The notes beneath the pieces are model-generated. The model made no database searches. It saw only the letters and a list, made by a program, of their open reading frames with translations, and was not told the DNA's origin. From the NCBI GenBank assembly GCA_010093515.1, contig MU001674.1, forward strand, positions 1,049,975 through 1,113,974: a stretch of 64,000 nucleotides of DNA, read 5' to 3'. Position 1 is the first letter of the stretch. Every line of letters starts with the position of its first letter. Positions 42,359-54,278 of this stretch are shown one piece after another. This DNA comes from Lineolata rhizophorae. Lineage: Eukaryota; Ascomycota; Dothideomycetes; Lineolatales; Lineolataceae. Made by a program: the position numbers and the translations under genes.

Positions 42359-43462
42359 TTATTGTAATGCTACATCCGCGAACCTCGTGGCTGGATTGAC
42401 GAGCAGTCCGTCCAGGTGGCGCATGTTGTAGGCTCCAATTTCGTCGTCTTGAATCGACTCCGGCTTCGGCATATTCGCCAGGCGGCTAGTAAAGCCGCGC
42501 GACAACAACAGCCCCACAACCCTAGCAGACTTGATAGCTCGGATTTCCCCTTACCCTAGCCCTCCAATTTCCTTGCGGAAGGAATGCCAGAATGTCTCCT
42601 CTAGAATATCGTAGTCGTCGTATCTGATATAGCCATGCTTGAGGTGGAACATGCTCATTAACGGCTGGAGAGAGTGCATATTTAGTCCAAAGGGCCCGAT
42701 TTCAGCTTCAGCCCAGTCGATCACTCCGACCAGATGGCAAGACGCGCTGTCTACCATGATATTGCAGGTACCAAAGTCTTTGTGAAGTACCACCATGGGG
42801 AGAGAGTAAATAGCCAACATCGAATCGAGAGACTTCTTTATCGGGTGGAAGCGGTCTGGCAGAGAGGTGAGCAGGAGTCGCAGGTTAGTCTCGTGTCTAT
42901 GACGAAGGTGTTCACGATAGGTTTGATCGACGTCCTGCGGGTTCTTCCATGCTAGTGCAAAGAACCTGCGCGATATACATTAGTATTTAACGTGACCGAA
43001 CCAAGGTCGGACATACCTCGTGACGTCCGCAATCAGGTTTTTTCGCCAGGCAAAATTCTCCGGCGAATTCTGAGGGAAATCATGTGCTAAGATGAAGTCT
43101 AGGTGACTAATACCGCGTACTCGGCTCATGACATAGATGTAGAGGGGTTCCTTCCCTTCGATCTCCTCGCCAATCTGGCCTTCGAACGAGACGTGGGGTA
43201 CCAAGGATCCGTAGATGTATCGTGTGAGACGCGCAGTTTCCGTCCTCAGCTGAAGGGACTTAAGGCGAAACTGGACCACAGAGTCGTCGCTGGGTCCGGC
43301 GTACACCGAATAGCTGCACACGCCTTGCACGGCCACTGGGGTGGGTTTACCACCAACAAGCTCCTTCGCACGTTCATCGCAAGCTGAACGGGCTGCTGAC
43401 GTCTTCTTGAAGAAATCAGTGATCTCTTGGTCAACACAGTATTCTTGATTGCCCGAGCTCAT
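42359..43462 (-). pseudogene. APH-type phosphotransferase gene with a stop before the conserved C terminus
   Basis: Exon 1 (43462-43017) and exon 2 (from 42965) join over a 51-base intron with a TACTAAT branch site. The kinase-like fold shows ELVGGKPTPV near the start, YIYVMSRVRGISHLDF, the catalytic loop HKDFGTCNIM and the metal site GVIDWAEAEIGPFG. TAA at 42551-42553 ends the frame after 286 residues. Beyond it the same frame continues 63 residues in a family-like way (GEIRAIKSARVVGLLLSRGF, then HLDGLLVNPATRF) to TAA at 42359. The stop could be a CAA-to-TAA change. The truncated product keeps both catalytic motifs, so it may still be active. The fungal APH/ChoK-like family is large and substrates are mostly unknown. 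Confidence 0.72.
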
Positions 43463-44443
43463 CGCGGGGTTGGAAATCGCGCAACCGGTGATGGACAAAG
43501 CCCCCTGGCAAGGCCGAAGCCCTGGTTGGGGGGGAGGCCAACATCACGTGCGACCGGGGCCTGCTTGGTGGGAAATAAAAAAACGGAAGCCTCGACAGCG
43601 ACACAGATTTCAAGGACGAAATTAATTTGAGCTAACCTAGCAAGTCATCAACATACCGTAATTTCAAATAAATAAAGAGTATGATGCAACGAGCCGATAT
43701 GTAGCATGTAGTTGTGAAATTGGGACACTTGTGGAGATATGGTTAGGCAGACAGCACGGTGTAAAGATTACGTACGGACAAGGGCGCCACTGGGCAGTGC
43801 AAGTGTGCATAGTAATAAATCGGCAGCGCTAAACGAGCCGCCGTCAGCTACATCCAAGGTAGGTTGCAAGGCTGAAGAAGTTGAGTCGTTCCAGCCAGAA
43901 GCTGAGAGGAGGGTGCGTGCCTAGAGCCCGTTCACACGTCGGAAGTTCAAGGGAGTGGTGGCCGACGCGTTGAGCCATTCGCGGCGTTGTCCTGGTTCCG
44001 GCCAAGGCTCGGAGTTCGGACGGCTCGGCGCAAGGGCGGCAGGCTGACGTAACTGCGCCTCCTCACTCAACAACTCGACACTACCCGATGTCCGAGCGCT
44101 ATCGCCTTTCCCCGCGCTCCCCGACCCGCGCCCGGGGCTAACTGAAATAAAAGAAAGCTTTCCCTCGTTCCGGCCCGCGACTCCCTCCATCTCCTCCGCC
44201 CCGACCGTCGTGGAGCCTCTTTACTGCTCCGGCCGCCTGTATAATTAGTAGCTGATTGTAACTCTTTTTCGTATCACTTTTTCCCCTGGGTTTTTGTGTT
44301 CCTGTTGTCGCGGTCCACCATGACGCGCCGTTGAGTCTCCGGCCTTCGCCAGCCCGAAGCCACAGGCTTCACCCCTTCCCAACGCTAAGACCGCCATTTG
44401 ATATTCTCACTTCTCCAACCGGTTCATCTTGTCAATTGTAGCA
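43463..44443. other. Intergenic, 980 bases, nothing recognised
   Basis: The spacer upstream of both the APH-type locus and the adenylate kinase gene. The right half is GC-rich. A minus-strand frame at 43921-44190 begins with ATG but has no recognisable feature, and I do not call it. Confidence 0.5.
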
Positions 44444-45290
44444 ATGCGATTGTCTCGAGCTGCTCGTGTCATTCTTGTCGGTGCACCGGGCGTTGGGAAG
44501 GGCACTCAAACGGAGCGGTTATTGAAACGCTTCCCGGAGCTGTCCGCTATCAGCTCGGGGGACTTACTGCGCAAAAATGTGCGCAATCGTACGCCTCTTG
44601 GTATGTTAGTCGCCTCATTCGGAAAGTAGATTTTTTTCTCACTTGTGCGTAGGCATCCAAGTCGAGTCTAAAATGAAAGCCGGCTCCCTCGTGCCTGATA
44701 CGATGATTCTCCGCCTTATCCTCAACGAACTCACGACAAAGGGCTGGCTTACGACTGATGTCAAGCCGTATCGGCTCAACTACTCCGCGACAGTAGAGCC
44801 TACTCCCTCGAGCGGCGCACAAGATCCGTTCATGGTCTCTCTGCCATTGACTCCCGAGGCGTACAATTACTCAGATTCGCCGTCCGCGTCCTTCATTCTC
44901 GACGGCTTCCCGCGCACAGCGTCGCAAGCATCCAAGATTGACGATCTGATCCCGATTAACCTCGTCGTCAACATCTGCACTCCTAAAGAGATCATTCTGG
45001 ACCGTATCTGCAACCGCTGGGTTCACGAGCCATCGGGTCGCATCTATAACACGACCTTCAACCCGCCCAAGGTTCCTGGAAAAGACGATATCACAGGCGA
45101 GCCGTTGACTCGTCGCTCTGATGACGATCCGGAAGTTTGGCAGGCTCGCCTGAAAGGCTTCGAGGAAACCAGCCTGCCACTGCTAGAGCATTACGACAAA
45201 ATGGGCGTCTTGTGGACCGTCAAGGGCAATAGCAGTGACGAGATCAGTCCGAAACTATTCGCGGAGTTTGGGAGGCGATTTTCAAGCTGA
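44444..45290 (+). CDS. ADK2: Adenylate kinase family, GTP:AMP phosphotransferase type (mitochondrial)
   Basis: This enzyme phosphorylates AMP, using GTP or ATP, probably in the mitochondrial matrix. Two exons (44444-44600, 44653-45290) give 264 residues. The N terminus MRLSRAARVILVGAPGVGKGTQ carries the P-loop GAPGVGKGT almost at once. AMP-binding elements are SAISSGDLLRKN and FILDGFPRTASQA. The LID begins RICNRWVHEPSGRIYN, continues with FNPPKVPGKDDITGEPLTRRSDD and lacks zinc cysteines, as in AK3-type enzymes. An insertion of about 20 residues (SSGAQDPFMVSLPLTPEAYNY) precedes FILDGFP. Mitochondrial location rests on family similarity and the basic N terminus. Confidence 0.93.
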
Positions 45291-46001
45291 ACACTTGGGC
45301 CTGTATTACTAGGCATCTGGTTAGGCACGGCGAACGGCTGCTGCATTAAGCACACGCATATTCTGCGCTGCTTGATTTCTTTTCCCTCGAGGTTTCTTTC
45401 AGTAAATACCCTGTCGGCAACATCTAAGGTCATTTAGCCGCCTGTCTAGCTATTCCTACGCGATTTGATAATTTCTTCACTGTGGCATAGAATTCAGCGG
45501 CGCATGTCGTCTACGGTGGAGGTGACATTTGCATTGTGCCCTTGGTACGGAGTACCGTAGTTCAACCACACGGTTACGAGATTGATGTGCGTTTTGCACG
45601 GAGCTATACTAAGAGGTCTGGTTACTATAAACCGACTGTAGGTTCATGGAGGCGAGCTGTGCAGTGATGAAGGTAGGTATAGCGGAACGAAGTTGTGTGC
45701 CGAATAAGCGCATCCCTATCAAATACTGTGATAAACGATGATGCAAGAAGTGTTTCCAACAGGAGGGGTGGGGCGGGCAGTAGTACGCATGCTACGTAGG
45801 TGGTGGGCAGGGGCTGCAGGGACCGCTCTGCGAGGCCTCAGGCCAAACACTTGGGGGAATTGATGAGCGGCCACCCGGCCCCGCAGGAAGTTATAGGCGA
45901 GCCTAGTGCTTGGTTGCTGCCGCCCTTCAACCCAGAGCATACCTCACCACCGTCGCGCACAGCCTCACTCTCCATATCCCCCGCCCGAGACCAATCTTGC
46001 A
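45291..46001. other. Intergenic ADK2 / SNX4
   Basis: A 711-base spacer. It contains a TACGGAGTAC at 45546-45555 within a short palindrome (ggtac-gga-gtacc). The rest is the ADK2 3' side and the SNX4 promoter. No gene seen. Confidence 0.55.
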
Positions 46002-47398
46002 ATGGATTCTCAGGATTTCAACGAAGGGCGATTAGAGTGCACCGTCACCAAGCCTCAGAAGGAGAATGATGGCACCAAAGATGCCTACGTCTCCTACCTA
46101 GTATCCACCCAGGTCAGTAGTTTGTTTCTGCCTACGCGCGATAGCCCATCCGCAGCCGGGCTCCACCACCGCCAGTTGCGCCCGGGTTGCCCCCCTTTGG
46201 GTTATGCCCGCTCACCAGGTCCGCTGCCCTCCCCATTTAGACCGACTTCAAGTCCTTCCAGCGTCCCGAGTTCTCCGTACGGCGACGCTTCACCGACTTC
46301 GTCTTCCTCTTCAAGACGCTCTCTCGCGAATACCCGCAATGCGCGGTGCCGCCGCTGCCGGACAAGCACAAGATGGAGTACGTGCGGGGCGACCGGTTCG
46401 GGCCCGACTTCACGCAGCGGCGCGCGCACTCGCTGCACCGCTTCCTCAAGCGGCTGACGCTGCACCCGGTGCTGCGACGCGCGGCGCTGCTCATCCTCTT
46501 CCTCGAGAGCCCGGACTGGCACCAGACGATGCGGTCTCGGCCTAGCCGTGGCAGCTCGCTGTCGGACTCGGGAGGCGGCGCCAGCAGCGGCGTCTTCGAC
46601 AACTTCACCGACACCTTCCTCAATGCCTTCAGCAAGGTGCACAAGCCGGACCGGCGCTTCATCGAGGTGCGCGAGCGCGCCGACAAGCTGGAGGAGGACC
46701 TGGGCCACGTGGAGAAGATCGTGGCACGCGTCGCGCGGCGCCAGGCGGACCTGGACGCCGACTACGGCGACCTCGCGACCCAGTTCCAGAAGCTGGTGGC
46801 GCTGGAATCCGGCGTGGACGCGCCGCTGACGAGCTTCGCCGTCTCGGTCGACACCACCTCCAAGGGCTGGAAGGGCCTGCGCGACGCCACGGACCAGAAC
46901 TACCTCACCTCGCTGCGCGACATGGGCGCCTACATCCTGGCGCTGCGCGCGCTGCTCAAGACGCGCGAGCAGAAGCAGCTCGACTTCGAAGGGCTGACGG
47001 ATTACCTCAACAAGGCCGCCCAGGACCGCGATTCGCTGGCGTCGCAGCACGGGTACGGCGGCGCCGGCTTGGGCGCGAGCGCCTTCCTCCGGTCCAAGAT
47101 CGAGGACGTGCGTGGCGTCGATCACGAACAGAGCAGGCGAGAGCGCGTGCGCAAGCTGGAGCTCCAGATCGAGCGGCTGACGCGCGAGGTGGACGATGCC
47201 AAGACGACCATGGAGGCCTTCGACGAGCAGGTGGTCAAGGAGGTGGCCGACTTCGAGCGGATCAAGGCGGTGGAGTTCAGGGATACGCTTGGCGACCTTG
47301 CGGACGCGCACGTCGATTTCTACAAGAGCACTATCGATACGTGGGAGCGCTTCTTGCAAGACATGGAGAAGGAAAGGGCGGCCGAGGAGTCGGGTTGA
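46002..47398 (+). CDS. SNX4: Sorting nexin-4 (Snx4/Atg24)
   Basis: Snx4 retrieves SNAREs from endosomes to the Golgi and supports selective autophagy. Two exons (46002-46112, 46241-47398) give 422 residues. The PX domain includes AYVSYLVSTQTDF across the splice, VRRRFTDFVFLFKTLSREYP (the phosphoinositide-binding RRF), VPPLPDKHKMEYVRGDRF and RRAHSLHRFLKRL. The C-terminal BAR domain is a long coiled coil, from KVHKPDRRFIEVRERADKLEE to FYKSTIDTWERFLQDMEKER. The gene is very GC-rich from 46240 on, which creates a 400-codon antisense frame that I regard as a shadow. The start is the first ATG in the exon; a longer N terminus cannot be excluded. Confidence 0.95.
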
Positions 47399-48072
47399 CA
47401 CCACGATACCGGAGGCGTTCTATTCGTATGGAGCATGACGTGTGATAATAGGCAGTGTAAGCTGGATCCCTAGCGGGCTGGTGTATTAGAAGTGTATGGC
47501 AGCCCTCCACTTCCTGTTTGTTACTGTGCGAACTTTTTTCTGGGGCGAAAGCCACTGGCGTTGCTTACCGGGGTTGGTCCCATCTTGTGCATCCTCCGTT
47601 ACTCTGGTAAATGGAACTAGCTTAATGAGCAGCTCACGCACTTGAAGGCTGTAATATTTGACGATTTCGTTCATTGAGAGGCTCGACAGGTACTAAACCT
47701 CCATGTAAACACGGTACTCCTTTAGCCAAAAGCATTGTCGGCTGTACTGTGAAAGCTATAATTTCTCTTCATGGTACTATATATCGCCCCTTCTACATAA
47801 CACGCAGCCTCATGAATTGGTGTGCTTTTGAACGTATGAACTCCATGTTGCAGTGCCAAGTAGAGTTAGGCATTCATGAAGCAGTAGATGGCCAGCCAAT
47901 CGCAAGTTTCCAGTGCCATCACCGGTTTCACGTGGGGCCTTAGGCAGACTGCGTCGATATTCTCGAGTGTGGAGCCCCAAAAAGGTCTGATTTCCACCTT
48001 AATTTCGTGATCCATTTACCATTCATATCGTCGCATCCGTCTCGCTTAAATTGAGCTGTTTTGTCTTAAAAA
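47399..48072. other. Intergenic SNX4 / rhodanese-like gene
   Basis: A 674-base spacer with no recognisable gene. A short plus-strand frame at 47674-47943 lacks any family signal. Confidence 0.55.
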
Positions 48073-48667
48073 ATGTCTGCAGCTAGCACTGAGACGTCTG
48101 GTCTGCCTCCGGAACCGGCGCCGTGGCACGCTGCCTTCCCCGCACCTCAGAGTGAAGTTTCTCGTATCGAAAGAAGCGCGATTCTGGAAGGACTGGTCGC
48201 AAATGACCCTCACATGTTGCTAGTAGATGTCCGCAGGACAGATTTCGAGGCCGGAACTATTAAAGGGAGCATTAATATGCCTGCGCAGAGCTTCTGGTGG
48301 TGCCGGGAAGGGCTGTATAGGTTATGCCGTCAAGCTGGTATAACGAGGGTAATATTTTACTGTGGTGAGTTTACTTGTGGGAAGCAGCTTACATCGCACT
48401 AGTGAAAGTAGTGTTTATGGCGGGTTCCTGTCTTTTCGTCAGGTGTAGCTGACGAGACGCCCAATCCACTGGGCTGTCCAAATAGGATCTTCAAATGGCC
48501 GTGGTCCTCGCTGCGCCGGGTGGTTTGCTGATTACATTCGAGAATCGGGCTTGGGTGAGCCAGAGCCTCAGTCACTTATTCTTGAGGGAGGCATCAAAGG
48601 CTGGGCAAAGGCTGGTGGGGATTACGTGGAGAACATGCAAGCATACGAGGAGGCATACTGGAAATAG
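48073..48667 (+). CDS. Rhodanese-fold CX5R protein, Cdc25/arsenate reductase (Acr2)-like
   Basis: Two exons (48073-48364, 48486-48667) give 157 residues. The rhodanese fold shows MLLVDVRRTDFEAGTIKGSINMP and, joined exactly at the splice, the active-site loop YCGSSNGRGPRCAGW. This is a CX5R loop of the kind in Cdc25 phosphatases and yeast arsenate reductase Acr2, not the short sulfurtransferase loop. It ends SLILEGGIKGWAKAGGDY, typical of rhodanese C termini. The length fits stand-alone Acr2-type proteins. Arsenate reduction, a phosphatase role or both are possible. No arsenite transporter gene is nearby to support the first. Confidence 0.9.
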
Positions 48668-49055
48668 TTCTAAGTCAACTGAGATGGCTGCTGCAAGACT
48701 GAGTTAGACGGAAATGCGGCAATCTCAATGTCTTTAAATTCTAGAATGCAATCAAAGGATATAAAGTCATTATGATACTTTAAAGCTGCAAAATGAGACT
48801 GTCATTGGACATATCATGTGCCTGGAAACTTGAATATGCTTTGAGATAGGAATGAGAATGAACGTCAAGCTCAGCTCCAGCATGAAGGAAGGTGTGCCAT
48901 ATCCAGGAAGAGCCCGGATATCAAACAGAAACCTATGGTCTGCTATGATCTCTTGTGACTTCCTTTGGCGCGCCTAAAACAACTTCTGAGATCTAGAGAA
49001 TACTTATGCTATGTAATACTATTCAGCTTCGCGGATCTGCCAACGAGCTCTGAGT
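48668..49055. other. Convergent 3' spacer rhodanese-like gene / ERG10
   Basis: 388 bases between facing stop codons, AT-rich. Nothing recognised. Confidence 0.55.
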
Positions 49056-50518
<1,463 letters not shown>

Positions 50519-51202
50519 TTTTGCACCCTTTAGCTGTGGTTGACAGTAAAGGATGGGGAGCTGAGGAGCAATTATATATCGGAACGGACAGCTCTAGGGT
50601 GCTCAGCGGTGTATTTGTGTCTTTGTTGGGCAGACAGCCGAGGGGTCCTGCAGGCGCAGGTACATATGCGCCGAGAGCCAACGAACACTTTTGACTGGCC
50701 GGAGCCTCGAGCTACCTCCCACTCTGTCCTAGGAGGACCTGGGATGCGGCAGGCCCCTCTAGAGTGATTAGTTTAAAGATAATAAAGCTCGGAATTTACA
50801 GCAGCCCTAGACTCGGGTGCGTGTAGAGACAATTCGTAGATAATATTGACATCGCCACCTACCCCAAATTGAAGCGCTTTAGCCGCCCGCTGAAATTCTC
50901 CGTCGAACTGTCGGCAACCCGAAAACAATCGAGTCGGGACGTTGGTCAACCCGGAGTTTGTGCAAAAGGTTGCGCGCAGTGGAAGGGCTGGTCGGGTATG
51001 TACCCGTGGGCGGTGAGACGCTCGGACGAAAGGCGGTGAGCGTGGCAGATTCATTCGGCAGAAATTTCCAGCTTCGACTCGCAAGGCCGTCACGTCTATC
51101 AACTCCCGCTGCGTCCATTTCGCGCCGCGCGACCCGACGCGCCAGGCCCCGCCCACCCTTAGTCTTCTCTCATAGTTCTGTCTTCCTTCACCAACTGCCA
51201 CC
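50519..51202. other. Divergent spacer ERG10 / SNU114
   Basis: 684 bases between two start codons, holding both promoters. A CT-rich tract just before 51203 marks the SNU114 core promoter. No gene or clear operator recognised. Confidence 0.5.
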
Positions 51203-54200
51203 ATGGAGGACCTATACGATGAGTAGGTGCTATTTTTCCCGTCACTAAGCTATGACTAATGGTGTTGTCCTCTAGGTTTGGCAACTTCATCGGCGAAGCT
51301 GAGTCGGAAGAAGGTTCCGACCATGGTGCGCCCGCGCCCGATACCTACGTCGACGACGAGGAGGTGGAAGAAGAAGTCCACGATCAACAGTTGATGCAAG
51401 TCGACGAGGACCCTTCCAATGCAGTTATCCTCCACGAGGACAAGCAATACTATCCGTCCGCGCAGGCGGTCTACGGAGATGATGTGGAGATACAAGTACA
51501 GGAGGAGGATACACAGTCACTAGCGCAACCGATCATAGCGCCGATTGTGCAGAAGAAGTTTACGATAGAAGAGGCCGACCTACCCCCGGTCAGGTACAGC
51601 CGCGAATTCATGGCCGATTTAATGAACTTTCCGCACGACACTCGAAATATCGTTCTGGCGGGACATCTGCATCATGGCAAAACCGCATTCATGGACATGC
51701 TTGTCCTCGAGACTCACGATATTTCTGGCGGGCTGGAAAAACGTATTGGAAAGAAACGAGACGAGCAGCTCCGATATACGGATGTCCATATGCTGGAGCG
51801 AGACCGGGGTGTGTCAATCAAGTCGGGGCCGATGAGTCTCGTAATGCAAAGCACAAAGGGGAAGTCTCACTTGTTCAACATCATTGATACTCCGGGTCAT
51901 GTCAATTTCGCAGACGAGGTTGCGTCTTCTATGCGCCTGGCTGACGGGGTTGTTCTCATTGTCGATGTTGTTGAGGGTGTGCAAGTTAGCACGGAGCAAG
52001 CGATTAAGCACGCTATACTTGAAGGGATCCCACTGACTCTTGTTATCAACAAGATGGACCGGCTTATTCTGGAGCTAAAATTGCCTCCTGGTGATGCCTA
52101 TTTCAAACTAAAGCACGTGGTGGAACAGGTTAATACTGTCATCGAAAACACCATTCCTGGAAGGGGGGAGGCTTTCAGAGTGAGCCCAGAGAAAGGAAAT
52201 GTCGCATTTGCATGCAGCTCAATGGGCTGGTGCTTCACGCTTTCATCATTTGCTAAGATGTATGCGTGCGACTTTCGTGTATTCGATACCGAGGATCTCG
52301 CGCGACGGTTATGGGGCGATATCTTCTACAACTCTCAAACTCGAAAATTTGTACGGAAAGGCATGGATGGATCGAAACGTTCATTTGTCAATTTCGTTTT
52401 GGAACCTGTCTACAAGCTTTATTCGCACACCATCAGCCAGAGCCCAGAAGACCTCAAGGCAACACTTGCCACACTGGGAATACACTTGAAGCCATCCCAA
52501 CTCAAGTCGAATGCAAAAGATCTGCTGAAGCTTGTTTGTGAGCAATTCTTTGGTCCGGCCAACGGGTTTGTCGACATGGTTCTAAAACATGTCCCATCTC
52601 CAGTGGAAGGTGCTAGGAGGATGCTTGAACGATACTATACTGGTCCCTTAGATTCGAAAACGGCGACATCTATGGAAAAGTGCGACCAGGATGGACCGTT
52701 AGTCATCCATGTCACGAAACTATTCAACACCACCGATGCGAAGACATTTCACTCCTTTGGACGGGTGATGTGCGGGACAGTAAAGCCTGGTCAGGAAGTC
52801 CGAGTTCTTGGAGAAGGCTACACCATCGATGACGAGGAGGAAATGGTCGTTGCGACGGTATCAGATACTTGGCTTGCCGAATCACGATACAATGTGTCGA
52901 CCTCTGGCGTACCTGCTGGAAACTTGGTCCTTCTCGGAGGGGTCGACAACTCCATCGTCAAGACAGCAACTATCGTTTCACGACAGCTGCCCGAAGATGA
53001 GGACGCCTATGTTTTCAGACCCGTGAAACATTTTTTCGAATCTGTTTTCAAAGTTGCCGTCGAGCCAATCAACCCCTCAGAGTTGCCAAAAATGCTTGAT
53101 GGTCTTCGGAAGATCAACAAAAGCTATCCGTTGGCTATTACGAAAGTGGAAGAGTCGGGCGAGCACGTGATCCTCGGCACCGGCGAACTGTACATGGATT
53201 GTGTTCTTCACGACCTACGTCGATTGTACGCGGAGATGGAGCTTAAAGTCTCAGATCCAGTGACCCGGTTTTGCGAGACCGTGGTGGAGACGTCAGCACT
53301 CAAATGCTATGCGCTAACCCCGAACAAGAAGAACAAGCTGACTATGGTCGCTGAACCCCTGGACCCAGGTATTGCGGAGGACATCGAAGCTGGCAAAGTC
53401 AATATCAAGGACCCCGTTCGCGTTGTGGGCAAATTCTTCGAGGAAAAGTATGGCTACGATTTGCTTGCATCACGAAATATCTGGGCTTTTGGTCCGGACG
53501 ACATGGGTCCCAACATTCTTCAGAATGACACGCTTCCTTCCGACGTCGATCAAAAATCGCTGAGAAGTGTCCGTGCCACAATTCGGCAAGGCTTCAGCTG
53601 GGCTACTCGCGAAGGGCCTCTTTGCGAAGAACCGATCCGCAACGTCAAGTTCAAGTTGACGGACATTAGCCTCGACAAGGAGCCAATTTCTCGAGGAGGT
53701 GGTCAGATCATTCCAACATCACGACGCGCGTGCTACTCATCATTCTTGATGGCCTCACCTAGGCTCATGGAGCCCATATACTCATGCTCTATGATCGGGC
53801 CTGCGGATGCCGTCAGCAGCCTGTATACGGTACTCGCGAGACGAAGGGGTCATGTGCTCCAGGATGATGCGATTGCGGGTACGCCATTGTATTCAGTAAA
53901 GGGTCTCATTCCTGTCATCGATTCTTTCGGGTTTGAGACAGATCTGAGGGTGAGTGCTTTTTTCCCGCGATCATTTCAGCGGTGGCAAACCTATCCTACT
54001 TATAGAGAATATCGCTGACGTGTCTTGCACAGATTCACACTCAAGGCCAGGCTACTGTCTCGCTGGTCTTCGATAGATGGTCTATTGTGCCTGGAGACCC
54101 GCTAGATAAAGACATCAAGCTTCGACCGCTCGAGCCTGCGTCTGCCCAAGCTACCGCACGGGACTTCGTCCTGAAGACAAGACGGAGAAAGGGCCTTGCG

Positions 54201-54278
54201 GAGGACGTTACCATTAGCAAGTTTTTGGAGCCGGAGTTGTTTAGGAGTTTGAAAGAGAGTGGAATTTTGGATGGATGA
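51203..54278 (+). CDS. SNU114: U5 snRNP GTPase Snu114 (EFTUD2), 116 kDa component
   Basis: Snu114 is an EF-2-like GTPase that controls Brr2 during spliceosome activation and disassembly. Three exons (51203-51222, 51276-53949, 54033-54278) give 979 residues, the family size. An acidic N-terminal domain (MEDLYDEFGNFIGEAESEEG) is followed by the G domain: P-loop AGHLHHGKTAFMD, switch II FNIIDTPGHVNFADE and base recognition VINKMD. EF-2-like domains II-V follow (FNTTDAKTFHSFGRVMCGTV, GTGELYMDCVLHDLRRLY, FKLTDISLDKEPISRGGGQIIPTSRRA). It ends ELFRSLKESGILDG. The acidic N terminus and a 20-base first exon distinguish it from EF-2. Confidence 0.97.

Noticed and set aside
43921-44190. 89-codon minus-strand frame with ATG next to the adenylate kinase promoter
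   Set aside because: Low-complexity Gly/Ser/Pro/Glu composition from GC-rich DNA and no known family.
46202-47404. 400-codon open frame on the minus strand over SNX4
   Set aside because: It is the antisense of a very GC-rich, clearly coding exon. The composition follows from codon bias on the other strand and no domain is visible.
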